Assembly: GCA_025934495.1 (NCBI GenBank)
Contig: JAICXY010000010.1
Span: forward strand, 1 to 59,177
From: Candidatus Nitrosocosmicus sp.
GTDB lineage: Archaea; Thermoproteota; Nitrososphaeria; Nitrososphaerales; Nitrososphaeraceae
Direction: 5' to 3'
DNA length: 59,177 nt
This document shows, piece by piece, positions 20,638 to 30,317 of this stretch (position 1 is the first letter of the stretch; every line of letters starts with the position of its first letter). Below the pieces are notes generated by a model that saw only the letters and a program-made list of their open reading frames with translations, made no database searches and had not been told where the DNA came from. The position numbers and the translations under genes were made by a program.

Positions 20638-21020
20638 AGCTCTGTAAAGTTAAGGAAAAAATCACATACTCTCAATTGTTTATTGTATAAGATACTATAA
20701 ATTGGAAAAAGAACAGAACCTAAAGATATGGCATGTTTTTTACATCTTTACTTTGGTAGTGGTCTTTTATTAGGAAATACATCCAAAGCATATCATTCTG
20801 TTTGGACATTATTACAATAAGTCACACTAAAAGTGTAGATTTGATACAAAATTACAACTTGCAGAAAGATAATTTCATAGTAAAACCGAGATATCTAAAT
20901 TCGTAGTCGATGAATTCATTAAAAATCGTTGATTCCGAATACATCTGACTCTTGGCTGATTTTATCAAATCTGAAACATTTGCTAGCAATAAATACTATG
21001 GAATTCTATCCATAAGCGAA
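20638..21020 (+). pseudogene. IS6-like transposase, 5' half only, decayed
   Basis: Begins with an IS6-type end (AGCTCTGTAAAGTTAAGG at 20638-20655). It continues with a decayed transposase N-terminus (HLYFGSGLLLGNTSKAYHS near 20735-20800, matching YLYFLGLSFRNTAKALSFL of the better copy) and the catalytic VVDEFIK segment near 20905. The 3' half and the other end are missing. It abuts the MITE-like element at 21053. Confidence 0.6.
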
Positions 21021-21052
21021 ATCGCCTATATTTATATTTATATATGATGTCT

Positions 21053-21237
21053 GACTCTGTTAACTTTAGGAAAAAATTTTTATTTTAAATATATTCACAA
21101 TAGTGAGTAGAAAAATTGTTTACTACTTTTATCTAAATTTCAGTTCAAATTAACATAATTATTGAAAATGATGGTGGAGAAAAAATGGCAGTTGATAAAT
21201 TCAAAACAGTTGATAAAATCGTTAAGTTAGTAGAGCC
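21053..21237. mobile_element. MITE-like element with IS6-type ends
   Basis: A 185-bp non-coding element starting GACTCTGTTAACTTTAGG and ending with the inverted-type sequence CGTTAAGTTAGTAGAGCC. Both ends resemble the terminal repeat of the IS6-like elements here. TGATGTCT (21045-21052) and CAATGTCT (21238-21245) flank it, matching at 6 of 8 positions, as expected for a worn 8-bp duplication. The interior has no transposase similarity and matches the element at 39565-39722. It lies just behind the stop codon of the glycosyltransferase at 21254. Confidence 0.65.
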
Positions 21238-21253
21238 CAATGTCTTATCTATC

Positions 21254-22558
21254 TTAATTTTTTTTATTTTTATATTCTTTCTCTAAAACTTTTTTAATAT
21301 CTAAAGATAAGGAATTTAGTGAAAATTGTTGTAATGTATTATCAACATTTTTTTCAATAATGTGAAATAAATCCGAGCAATCTTTCATTTTTTTTATAAA
21401 TGGGATTAGTTTATCGATATTGTCTGAATCAACTGCATAGCCTATATTATTGGAATTTATAATTTTAGAAAGTTCCCCTTTACAAATAGCCAAAACTGGT
21501 TTATTGCTCGCAATATATTCATAAAATTTTGTTGGAAAAGCTATGTCGAAAATTGGCTCTTTGGATAATAGTACCGTTCCTATATCAACGGAAGAATAAA
21601 TAAGCGGCATCACATTTCGAGGCTGATAATTCAATAAGTGAACGTTATCTATAGATTCTATTTTTTTTGCAATTTTTGGTTTATTTTCTCCCTCTCCAAA
21701 TATAACTATTTGAATATCATGAATATCTTTAATCTTTTCTGCTAAAATGATTAAATTTTCGACATCTTGAGCTGGTGATATTAACCCGGCATATAAAATG
21801 ATAAATTTTTCTTGTAGTTCTTTAGGTAATATTTTTTGTTTTATGAGTTTGGCTCTACTCTCTTTTTTTAATAGTTTTGGAAATAAAGATGGGTTCACGC
21901 CTATAGGAATAACGTATATAGGTGGCCTAGGTTTGTAATTATCGTAAATTATTTTGGCAGCTGAATTACTGATAGTAATTATAATGTCAGGTAAAGAATA
22001 TGATATTTTGGCAATAATTTTTCCAATAACCGTAATGAGTGGAGATAATGTGGATTTGAAAACAATCAACTCTTCTGGCCATAAGTCGGGAACATCATAT
22101 ATAAAAAAAGCACTAGCTATCTTGGAATAAATAAATCCATTTAACGATGAAAATATTATTGGTGCTAGCGAATAAACTATATCTATTTTACCTGTTATTT
22201 TCAATATTTTTGGCATAAGTAAAATACTAACAATTACAAAATTTGAATACAAGATAAATCGTTTTATATATCCTTCATGCTTTATTTGAAGGAGTCTTAG
22301 ACGAATTACTGTAATGTTTTGAATAGTTTCAACATATATGAATTTTTTATGGTATTTGGGTTCAATGATTTTTCCGTTCGGATATGTGGGAAAACCGCAC
22401 AATATGAAAACATTATATCCTATCATTTTTAAAATAGTGGCTCTGTTTAAAGCGGCAGCTGCTCCTCCTCCTGGTTCTGGTAAAAAATACATGCTAATAA
22501 GCAATAATGTATGCTTTATTGAATAACTATATTTGTGGTATTTATTAAATGAATCCAA
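21254..22558 (-). CDS. Glycosyltransferase family 4 (WbuB-like)
   Basis: A 434-residue GT-B glycosyltransferase, probably adding a sugar (often an amino sugar in WbuB-type enzymes) to a lipid-linked surface glycan on the cytoplasmic side. The N-terminus has the characteristic LLISMYFLPEPGGGAAAALNRATILKMIGYNVFILCGFPTYPNG block. The middle has FIYDVPDLWPEELI. The donor domain carries IILYAGLISPAQDVENLI, IVIFGEGENKPKI and the acidic donor-binding block FPTKFYEYIASNKPVL. Length is typical. The first ATG (22556-22558) gives a short N-terminal extension before the conserved start near residue 16, so the true start may be internal. A GT2 gene on the same strand begins about 1.2 kb upstream. Confidence 0.87.
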   Translation of the reverse strand: MDSFNKYHKYSYSIKHTLLLISMYFLPEPGGGAAAALNRATILKMIGYNVFILCGFPTYPNGKIIEPKYHKKFIYVETIQNITVIRLRLLQIKHEGYIKRFILYSNFVIVSILLMPKILKITGKIDIVYSLAPIIFSSLNGFIYSKIASAFFIYDVPDLWPEELIVFKSTLSPLITVIGKIIAKISYSLPDIIITISNSAAKIIYDNYKPRPPIYVIPIGVNPSLFPKLLKKESRAKLIKQKILPKELQEKFIILYAGLISPAQDVENLIILAEKIKDIHDIQIVIFGEGENKPKIAKKIESIDNVHLLNYQPRNVMPLIYSSVDIGTVLLSKEPIFDIAFPTKFYEYIASNKPVLAICKGELSKIINSNNIGYAVDSDNIDKLIPFIKKMKDCSDLFHIIEKNVDNTLQQFSLNSLSLDIKKVLEKEYKNKKN

Positions 22559-22791
22559 TTTCCATCCCTCTATTGTAAATTTGAAATTGTTTTTATGCTA
22601 TAACAAATTAACCTTGTATAACAAATCAATAATGTGGAAAAGACATACCTTTTGCTTTTAAATTTTTTATTATTGTAAAACAAATTCATTTAGGATTTTA
22701 AATTTTATTTTATATGTAGGTTTGTTGGATGAAATTGAGATTGATAAACGTTTGTAATTTAAAATTGATATAGGTCTATTTACAAACGCCT

Positions 22792-23751
22792 TCATCTATC
22801 TAGTTTCCGTTTTATTCTATTTAAAGCATAAAGGATAAAGGAAATCATTATTAATAGAATGCCTATAAAAATTAAACCCATTGATATTAAAAATAGAGGT
22901 ATGCTAAAGTAACGGGTTTCATTAAATATGATTAACATCTTTATCATGGGTAGTAAAGAAATTATGATGAGTATAACCCCGCCTAATCCAAAGAAAAGTA
23001 ATGGTCTTTTTTCAATTGCTATCTTTAATATTATTGAAACTAGATGAGTTCCATGGAAAAAGGGATGCTTTTTGGATGTATTTTCCAGCCCACCATATTT
23101 TATATTCACTGGAACTTCTACTATACTAAATCCATGCGTTTCGGCCTCAGCTAATTGTTCGTTTTCTGCGCCATATCCTCTAGAATCTGAGTTTGTGATT
23201 ACTTTGATTACTGATTTACTATATGCTCTAAAACCACTTTGAGTATCTTTTACAGTAGTATTTTCTAGTGAGTGATTTAGCATATTAATAATTGATAATC
23301 CCACTCTCCTCACTAATGGCACTTCATTTATCTTTTTTGTAATATATCGTGATCCAATAACCATGTCTGCAGATCCATTTTGAATTGGTTCGAGAAGATT
23401 TGGGATATCATGAGGATCGTGCTGTCCATCTGCATCAATAGTAACAATTATGTCCGGATCATAGTTGATACTTTCTATTAATCCTTTTTTTAATGCTACC
23501 CCCTTGCCACAGTTGCGTCTATTTCTCAATACTTTTGCATCAGTACTGAGAGCTTTTTGCAGTGTGTTATCCGTGGATCCATCGTCTACTACAATAACTT
23601 CAAATGCATATTTTTTGGTATCTTTAATTATTTGAATTATGTTGTTGGATTCATTAAAAGCAGGAATAACTACTACTACTTTTTGCATTTTATTTGATTC
23701 TTTTGATATATTATTTTGCGGAAGATGATCCATTTGTGGGATGTGATCCAT
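22792..23751 (-). CDS. Glycosyltransferase family 2, dolichol-phosphate-sugar synthase type
   Basis: A 319-residue enzyme expected to transfer a sugar from a nucleotide donor to a polyprenyl or dolichyl phosphate. The GT-A domain shows VVVIPAFNESNNI, VVDDGSTDNT, GKGVALKKGL, TIDADGQHDP (donor/metal site) and GSRY. Two membrane spans follow at about 250-270 and 282-305, placing it at the membrane. The N-terminus carries a hexapeptide repeated in tandem (MDHIPQ MDHLPQ) before the conserved MQKVVVVIPAFNE. Three Met codons are therefore candidate starts; the first is used because its 5' sequence recurs in the relic at 26443. It lies upstream of the GT4 gene in the same direction. Confidence 0.88.
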   Translation of the reverse strand: MDHIPQMDHLPQNNISKESNKMQKVVVVIPAFNESNNIIQIIKDTKKYAFEVIVVDDGSTDNTLQKALSTDAKVLRNRRNCGKGVALKKGLIESINYDPDIIVTIDADGQHDPHDIPNLLEPIQNGSADMVIGSRYITKKINEVPLVRRVGLSIINMLNHSLENTTVKDTQSGFRAYSKSVIKVITNSDSRGYGAENEQLAEAETHGFSIVEVPVNIKYGGLENTSKKHPFFHGTHLVSIILKIAIEKRPLLFFGLGGVILIIISLLPMIKMLIIFNETRYFSIPLFLISMGLIFIGILLIMISFILYALNRIKRKLDR

Positions 23752-24041
23752 TTGTGGGGTTTTCGTATTTTGTTAATGCAGTGCAAAATATAAAAACTTA
23801 TCTATAAATATCCCTGATGACGTTTACAGTAGTCTGGTTTGTATCTATAACAAATTTATTTTTCTTATTTTTTGCATATAGTTTGCAATGTCTCTCTGCT
23901 TTGTTACCTTTTGTCTAATTATTAGTATATCTAGGTTAAGTTTATGGAAAATGTGTGAACTGTAATAAATATAATTAACCTCTAGTTAAAAGTGGGATAA
24001 TACTGCTTGGTTTTGGTTTTATTGAAAAGTGATAATATAAT

Positions 24042-26134
24042 AGATCTATTGAATATTTAGAAACATTTCATATGATCCATTACTTTTGTATTGTCTTTTA
24101 TTTATGTCTGGTTCGCTATTCTATAGTTTATCAGACCTGTAACTATGTCCGACATTCTATTGTATTTTCTCAATTTATTTCTAAATATATCTATTAATAT
24201 CCTATATTTTCTCAATCTACAGATATAGTATGCTTTATCAATATCTTTTTTCTAGAATGATTTTTGTTATACTCTTTTTCTTCTGCAGATAGTTCCAAAT
24301 TTCTCTGCTTTCTATTATAGATGTGGATGATGGCCGTTCTGGGAAGTCCTTTTCTATGTCAAGGAAGGTATCCAAGGTTAAATACATTTAAAACATCTTT
24401 GGGTGTGATGGGACGACTCTTTTTATATACTCAATATATAGTCATGCCTTCGTCCTTTCCTATATCTTAATTTATGAATGATAAAACCTTGTTTGTTAAC
24501 CATAGATATGTCTTTACAGTAGTGTGCCTTTTCTTTTTGCTCGAGTAGTATGCCTTGCGTCTTTTATTATCTATTGGTCTTGATTGCATATGTTGTTATA
24601 TGTACAATCTATGAAAGACAGAAAGCCTGGAAAGTATTGCTCAAATTGCTTTGTTGCATAACTAGTTTTGCTCAAATTATTTTCATCCATTTTATACAAT
24701 TCTTCTAAACAGATTGTAAAGATACTTTCATTGTCATCTCCTTTACCATGTTTTGAAACCTGATAGCGGCTGTATATTCACCAAACAAACGCTTTATAGA
24801 GGAAAATGCAGTTTTGGTTATCCATCTTCATCCATACATTCTTCTCTTCTTCCATTTTAGCAGATTCTTTAATTGAGAATAAACTTCTCTATTTCTCAAA
24901 TTATTGTTTTTGAGTGAGATGATGGAATTCTTTCTAACCTGGATTGCAAGTTTAATCCTTTTTTCTTGAAAATATTTAAAATTCTCATATTATCTTAGTA
25001 ATCATCACCTAAGACTGATTTGATTTTAATATTGTTATTGTTTATTAAAACATATATAATCAACTTTGACATAACCTTTCTTCCATCATCATGCGCCTTC
25101 TCATCAGTAACTTTTAAAGCAAGTATTTCTTTGGTGTTGATATCTACTGCAATGTGAATGAATCTTCAGATGACCTTTCTTCTTTTTAATCAACCATTTC
25201 TCTTGCATCCACTGGCCTCTGTTTGTAACCTTGATACCTGTACTGTCTATTGCAATGATTATGTCATCTTCATCCTCATCCTCATCCTCATCATCTAATC
25301 TATTGCTTGTAATATTCAATTTGTTTATTCTTCTATAGCAAATTTGCGAATAACTTGGATGATAAGGAAGATTCTTTCCTACAATTGATTTTATGATTCC
25401 TTCTGTGTTTGTCTATATGGAAGATGAAAATATACTCTGATATATCCTCTATAACAAGGATGAAAGAATTAGGAAAAGAATATGGTTTGCCTTTCTTATT
25501 TTCATTCAGGCTATCAAGATTGTCATCCCATGTTCCAGAAAATCATATTCAAAAATTATCTCGCCTCTTTTTACAAGAGACTGGTTATAAGAAGGTCAAT
25601 GGATCACAATTATTGAATAAACCAATCCTAGCTAAAAAGAAAGTTATGCAACAAAGCAGTTCAACTTCCTCTGGCGTCGTTTTCAGTCTCTTTGTTATAT
25701 TATATAATTTCTGCTGGTTTGGTGAACATTTTCTTATCATATTCAATATCCAATCTTTTGTATATTTCTACAGACGTTGCAATCCTGATCTAAATCAAAT
25801 AAAAAGCCTGTCAAAGTGTAAGTGATGTATAAAAAAGACGATAATACGCCAAAATCATTAAAAACCTATTTTTTACATCTAGTTTGAAAGGCCTTCCTAC
25901 AGCACCTGTTTCTCTTTCTCGATATTTTTTGGACAACCGTTGAATTCCATGTAACCTATCTTTTTGTTATTTCTTTATTGTAAATATTGCCTAACTGTTG
26001 CACTGTCAAGAAGTCAGTATTAAATGATTTAAAAAGTAACAGCTCTTTGGACAGACGATCAAACGAAAGCAAAAGAATGACAAGAAATTGATCAATTTTT
26101 GATAATATATCTTTATTCTAATTATGCAAGATCT
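24042..26134 (-). mobile_element. ISL2-type IS5-family element, decayed, carrying a nested insertion
   Basis: Outer ends are AGATCTATTGAATATTTAG (24042-24060) and CTAATTATGCAAGATCT (26118-26134), with AAT on both sides as a 3-bp duplication. The minus-strand transposase is split by the IS903-like element at 24648-25657. Its C-terminal part (24070-24640) still reads ICRLRKYRILIDIFRN, then KLRKYNRMSDIVTGLINYRI, a DDE_Tnp_4-type ending. The N-terminal part lies at 25660-26060. Several frameshifts are present, so it is inactive even without the insertion. Confidence 0.8.
24648..25657 (-). mobile_element. IS903-like IS5-family element, nested and decayed
   Basis: A 1010-bp element with 16-bp ends GCTTTGTTGCATAACT / AGTTATGCAACAAAGC (left end at 24648). 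It is flanked by GCTCAAATT and GTTCAACTT, an imperfect 9-bp duplication as IS903-type elements make. The minus-strand transposase has an N-terminal part around 25400-25640, then IIIAIDSTGIKVTNRGQWMQEKW with the first catalytic Asp (25170-25265), LKIH near 25150, a KVTDEKAHDGR segment near 25090 and a C-terminal KRLFGEY-like region near 24790. Frameshifts break it. An acidic DDEDEDEDED run is encoded by a GAT/GAG microsatellite. Confidence 0.8.
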
Positions 26135-26442
26135 AATGAATTAAAACAATAGAACAAAGATAAATTTTCCACCATTTTATATCTTAATTATTTTTATTTT
26201 TTTAATTTGTTATCCCAAATGCAATTGCATATGATATATGCAAACATAATACTTGTTGACTTTTATTGAATGCTATTTTTAAATGAAATTTTGAATATTG
26301 GAGTATTACATATACTTTGCTGTATAGTTGTATAACTATAAAATCATTATGGAATTACCTAATTTCTTACATTATGATGCGAATACAGATAATTTGTATT
26401 TATATTGGACCTTGTTCAACTAAAAATGTGATAACACCATAA

Positions 26443-26514
26443 ATGGATCACATCCCACAAAACAATATAATAAACGAAGCAAATAAAACTATAATTCTTA
26501 AAAATTATATTTAG
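26443..26514 (+). pseudogene. Relic of the 5' end of a GT2 glycosyltransferase gene
   Basis: An ATG-to-TAG stretch of 24 codons whose product starts MDHIPQNNIINEANK. It matches the N-terminus of the GT2 protein at 22792-23751 (MDHIPQ MDHLPQNNISKESNK), including near-identical DNA over the first 25 bases. After that the similarity ends. It has one hexapeptide unit where the intact gene has two. It appears to be the remains of a duplicated or rearranged gene start. Confidence 0.65.
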
Positions 26515-26605
26515 ATTTATGTATTATATTATCAAATAGTCTTAAAAAGATATAAAATTCATAAAAAATAGAAAGGTTATTATACTTTGGGTTCTATTGA
26601 AACAC

Positions 26606-27433
26606 ATGCTAAAACATCTACCTAAAATCATAAATAAATACAAAGCATTCATTGCTGTTTCAATTGTGATTGTAGTATTATTGTCTATACCCCTTATTCC
26701 TCGAAGTCTATATGCACCACAAACATCAGCTGCCGCTTCCTCATTCGGAAGTCATTCAGATCCAAATAGCCTCAATAGTGTGATTGGTCAGTTTAGCAGT
26801 TCAAATTCATTTGGCAGCAATCCCTTCAACAGTCAACCAAGTCCATCTGATACGATAAATCAATTTACAGGCCTCTCTCACCAGCAACCCCAACCCCAGT
26901 CTGATCCAAATAGTATAAGTAATTCTGGTAACAATGGCTTGACTCAGTCGCAATCCAATTCTGGAAGTACTACTGGTTCAGGCGGTATTTCACAATCACA
27001 AGCAGGTACTCAAACTAGTGACGTTTCCTCCACTACTGGTTCACCTTCCACTGGCAGTTCACCTTTCACCTCCACCTCTAGTACCAGTTCACCTTCCTCC
27101 ACTGGCAGCGGTATCAGTAATTCTGGTAACAATGGCTTGACTCAGTCGCAATCCAATTCTGGAAGTACTACTGGTTCAGGCGGTATTTCACAATCACAAG
27201 CAGGTACTCAAACTAGTGACATTTCCTCCAATGGTAACGGCATAAGTAATTCTGGTAACAATGATCTGTCTCAATCGCAAACCAATTCTGGAAGTGCTAC
27301 CGGTCCAAACGGTTTTAACCACTCACAAGGCGGTATACATCAATCACAAACAGGTGCACAACATAGCCACGTATCCACAGGCGGTAAATATTCAAATTCT
27401 GGTTCATTACCTGGAGGTAGCAGTTTCGGTTAA
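26606..27433 (+). CDS. Secreted low-complexity S/N/Q/G-rich repeat protein
   Basis: A 275-residue protein of unknown function. Residues about 13-40 (KAFIAVSIVIVVLLSIPLIPRSLYA) form a signal peptide or anchor. The rest is Ser/Gly/Asn/Gln/Thr-rich without a globular domain. Three copies of a unit SNSGNN(G/D)L(T/S)QSQ occur. The first two belong to a 115-bp DNA repeat (26918-27032 and 27116-27230) that differs at one base, so the repeat expanded recently; the third copy (from about 27244) has diverged. I chose ATG 26606 over an in-frame TTG three codons earlier. Likely a cell-wall or matrix protein, by inference. Confidence 0.65.
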   Translation: MLKHLPKIINKYKAFIAVSIVIVVLLSIPLIPRSLYAPQTSAAASSFGSHSDPNSLNSVIGQFSSSNSFGSNPFNSQPSPSDTINQFTGLSHQQPQPQSDPNSISNSGNNGLTQSQSNSGSTTGSGGISQSQAGTQTSDVSSTTGSPSTGSSPFTSTSSTSSPSSTGSGISNSGNNGLTQSQSNSGSTTGSGGISQSQAGTQTSDISSNGNGISNSGNNDLSQSQTNSGSATGPNGFNHSQGGIHQSQTGAQHSHVSTGGKYSNSGSLPGGSSFG

Positions 27434-28240
27434 ACTTGGGTGTATACAACTAATAAATTTTTTTTAACGCCTTTAATGATAATTCTTGATTACTTTTCTT
27501 TATATTTTCTTTCCTGTCTATAAATCCCAGAAATATATTTTATAAATTTTGAATCGAATTCATGTCCTTAGTTAATAGTAATATAATATCTATCCGAAAT
27601 AATACAATAAAAAGATAAAAGTACTTTTAATTCATTCGTACTGGCTAAAAAAACATTATAAATTTTTTAACAAATCTTTTTCAATCAAAACTATTCATAT
27701 TATATATTTAATCGTTTTATTGCATCATCCAATTTTCTTATTATTTTAGGCAATAATCCTTCACCATCTTTTTTATGGGACTAATGCAATTCCATCAAAT
27801 AATCCGGTGTTAGTAGGTAACATGTTACGAAACCTTTGTATAGAAAGTTTTAATCTTATATTAGAATTTTTTTATTCATTATCTTAAATATGTAGTTTTT
27901 TATCAGTTTTTGATAGGTGCTACAGTTTTTTCGTATGATTTCTATTTAACTATACATAATATTGTATTTGTCTAAAAAGATACAAATTTTTTTATATTGT
28001 AATACTTTTAACATCATCTTGTATTATATTTTTTAACATAACAGGATAAACATATAATCCTCAAACATAGTTCTATATGTCAAATCCAAATATAAAATAC
28101 ATTACATAATATAGACATGGCTTGTTTATAAGATGCAAGTATCTACCGCATGTATCCAAATGTCAATGTTTAAAGATGTTATGGAAAAAGCGGTTAAATA
28201 AAGTTAATGTTGGGCATATATTTTAATTATATTTTATTGT
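27434..28240. other. Intergenic region with a possible gene remnant
   Basis: About 800 AT-rich bases. On the minus strand around 27700-27815 two short frames read GLFDGIALVP and, after a shift, HKKDGEGLLPKIIRKLDDAIKRLNI followed by a stop. This looks like the C-terminus of a lost protein of unknown identity. Nothing else is recognised. Confidence 0.35.
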
Positions 28241-29341
28241 TCATCTACAAAGCAATTCTTGCTCTATAATTTTCAATATTCTACAAGCGGTGCCTTGATG
28301 TCCAAATAATCCTTCCGCTAGTGTAAATTTTTCTTGAATTGTTGAATAATTTTTTTCTACTTCTGTTATTGTTTTAGTAATGTTGTTTGATTCATGTCCT
28401 GTTAAGAAATTAATACCCTTTTCTATAGATTCAACCCACTCTGTTTCATTCCTTAATGTTATGCACGGGGTACCTAAAATTGCAGCTTCTTGCTGGATTC
28501 CTCCTGAATCTGTTAAAACCAACCTTGCATTCTGAATAAGACTCAATGATTCGTGATATCCTACTGTTTTAATAGTTTTTATTTTCTTTAAGTAATTTGA
28601 GAATCCAAATTTATTTATCTGTAATTCTGTGTGCGGATGACACGGAAAAACAAGTAATACTTTGTCAGATATTAAATCCAATGCTTTTAGAATTTCATTT
28701 AATTTTTCTTTATTTTCAATATTTTCTCTTCTATGAATAGTTATTAGGTAGTATTTTTTTTGGTTGATTCCTAATTTATATAAAACCGTTGTATCTATTT
28801 TATTACTAATATTAGATAATACATCGACTATTGGATGTCCGGTTAAAAAAATATTTTCTGATTTTATTCCCTCTCTTTGGAGATTAATCATGCAGTTTTC
28901 TGTGGGGGCGAAATTAAAAGTAGCAATATCGGCTATCAAAACTCGATTAATTTCTTCCGGCATATGTCTATCAAAAGATCTACACCCTGCTTCAACATGT
29001 CCAACTGGTAGATCTAATTTCGCGGATGCAATTGATCCACCCAAGGCAGAATTTGTATCACCTTGGACTAATACTATGTCAGGATTTTCAGCTTTTAATA
29101 TGGGATCACATGAAGCAATAATTTCGGCAATTTGTATACTTTGTGATAATGTTTTAACTTTAAGAAAATAGTCTGGTCTAGAAATTTTTAATTCATTTAT
29201 AAAAATATCGGACATCATAAAATCATAATGTTGTCCGGTATGTACAAATATTAGATTATGATTTCTTTTCTTGATCTCAAAAAGTATTGGCTGCATTTTT
29301 ATTATTTCTGGTCTTGTCCCTACAATTACACAAATTTTCAA
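28241..29341 (-). CDS. wecB: UDP-N-acetylglucosamine 2-epimerase (non-hydrolysing)
   Basis: A 366-residue enzyme that interconverts UDP-GlcNAc and UDP-ManNAc, feeding ManNAc-type sugars into surface glycans. The start KICVIVGTRPEIIKMQP is the family signature. The catalytic region VEAGCRSFDRHMPEEINR keeps the acidic residues, and HRRENIEN, VFPCHPHTEL, LTDSGGIQQEA and RNETEWVE all fit. Length is normal. It is the intact counterpart of the pseudogene at 3428-4520. The gene stands alone; the region between its start and the IS6-like element at 29641 holds a dispersed repeat. Confidence 0.93.
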   Translation of the reverse strand: MKICVIVGTRPEIIKMQPILFEIKKRNHNLIFVHTGQHYDFMMSDIFINELKISRPDYFLKVKTLSQSIQIAEIIASCDPILKAENPDIVLVQGDTNSALGGSIASAKLDLPVGHVEAGCRSFDRHMPEEINRVLIADIATFNFAPTENCMINLQREGIKSENIFLTGHPIVDVLSNISNKIDTTVLYKLGINQKKYYLITIHRRENIENKEKLNEILKALDLISDKVLLVFPCHPHTELQINKFGFSNYLKKIKTIKTVGYHESLSLIQNARLVLTDSGGIQQEAAILGTPCITLRNETEWVESIEKGINFLTGHESNNITKTITEVEKNYSTIQEKFTLAEGLFGHQGTACRILKIIEQELLCR

Positions 29342-29539
29342 TACATTAGAAAATAAATATATGGTTAACTATATCTATTATTGAAATTGTATACTTGATA
29401 TTATAATTTTCATATTTAAGTGTAAATTTTATCGTAAATTTTTATTGTATTATACAGATCAGCTCGCTTAACAAATGCCTAAATATGTTGATAGCAACCA
29501 TTGTAAATAATATGTTGTTTATTTTATCTATCTATTTTA

Positions 29540-29621
29540 TTTAAATAATCTGTATCAAATAAAATACTACTCTTGTGATAATTTGGTTAATAAAACAATC
29601 ATAATTCGTTTACAAATATAA
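29540..29621. repeat. Dispersed repeat, copy A
   Basis: About 82 bases closely matching 39781-39862, with weaker similarity about 60 bases further left. No coding potential. In both places an IS6-type end lies close by (29641 here; 39884-39895 there), so it may be part of a non-autonomous element or a shared piece of ancestral sequence. Confidence 0.55.
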
Positions 29622-29640
29622 CTAGTAGATGTATTTTAAA

Positions 29641-30316
29641 GGCTCTGTTAACTTAAGATATTATTTCTTTATTATGTTGATAAACAAACAATTTGAGCCA
29701 TTGTTTGATATGATTTAATTTACACTTGTTCTTTTTGCAAGGAAAGTAATCGTCAGAATTATCGATTCTATCTTTTATGTATTGTATTGTCCTTTCAATT
29801 AGACTTTTTTCATAAGGTGAATGAAGATGATGATTTAATTTTAAAAACTTGCATGCTTGTGGTAGATACCAAGTACCACCATCGTCTGATGAAACTTGAT
29901 GTAATCCATACTTGTCTAAAACACGAGACAGAAATCGTTCAATAGCAACAAACATGTTTCGTTCTTTTGATATGTGAAAGGAAAGAATTTGTTTATCATT
30001 TGGTTCAACAACGACCCAAAGCCATAGTAGTTCAGAGCCTGCTTTTATTGCAGTTTCATCAATTATGTATTCTTTAATGTTTCTCTTGTGAAAAAATCTC
30101 TTTGGTTTGTAATTTTGTATCCAGTGCCAAATTGATACATGGCTTATTTTTGTTATTTTTAAAAATGATAATGCTTTAGCAGTATTTCTAAATGATAATC
30201 CAAGAAAGTACAAGTACAAACCATAACCAATAATGTTTGAATGTGTTCTATTCCTAATAGACATATAGGATATGGTTGTTTTAAATCTATAGGTTTTTCC
30301 TTAAGTTAACAGGGCC
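29641..30316 (-). mobile_element. IS6-like insertion sequence, best-preserved copy
   Basis: A 676-bp element with 17-bp inverted ends (GGCTCTGTTAACTTAAG at 29641 and its inverse ending ACAGGGCC at 30316, one mismatch). It encodes one uninterrupted transposase. It is the template by which the worn copies in this window were recognised. No clear 8-bp target duplication is visible, and the flank at 30318 is a truncated gene, so the insertion was probably accompanied by a deletion or later rearrangement. Confidence 0.9.
29653..30264 (-). CDS. IS6-like family transposase
   Basis: A 203-residue DDE transposase that would catalyse movement of its element. An N-terminal helical region (NIIGYGLYLYFLGLSFRNTAKALSFL and SHVSIWHWIQNYKP) precedes the catalytic core. 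The first Asp is in YIIDETAIKAG, the second in SSDDGGTWYLP and the Glu in KSLIERTIQYIKDR. The C-terminus is basic (CKKNKCKLNHIKQWLKLFVYQHNKE). The length is near that of compact archaeal IS6-like transposases. All catalytic residues are present, so it could be active. Confidence 0.88.
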   Translation of the reverse strand: MSIRNRTHSNIIGYGLYLYFLGLSFRNTAKALSFLKITKISHVSIWHWIQNYKPKRFFHKRNIKEYIIDETAIKAGSELLWLWVVVEPNDKQILSFHISKERNMFVAIERFLSRVLDKYGLHQVSSDDGGTWYLPQACKFLKLNHHLHSPYEKSLIERTIQYIKDRIDNSDDYFPCKKNKCKLNHIKQWLKLFVYQHNKEIIS

Positions 30317-30317
30317 C

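Noticed and set aside
21185-21286. Small ORF starting MAVDKFKTVDKIVKLVEPN
   Set aside because: It lies inside the MITE-like element and runs into the end of the glycosyltransferase gene on the other strand; coding is unlikely.
25409-25825. 138-codon plus-strand frame in the nested IS
   Set aside because: It is antisense to the N-terminal part of the IS903-like transposase and crosses the element border.
28764-29171. 135-codon frame antisense to wecB
   Set aside because: wecB is intact with all family motifs; the antisense frame has no protein-like features.
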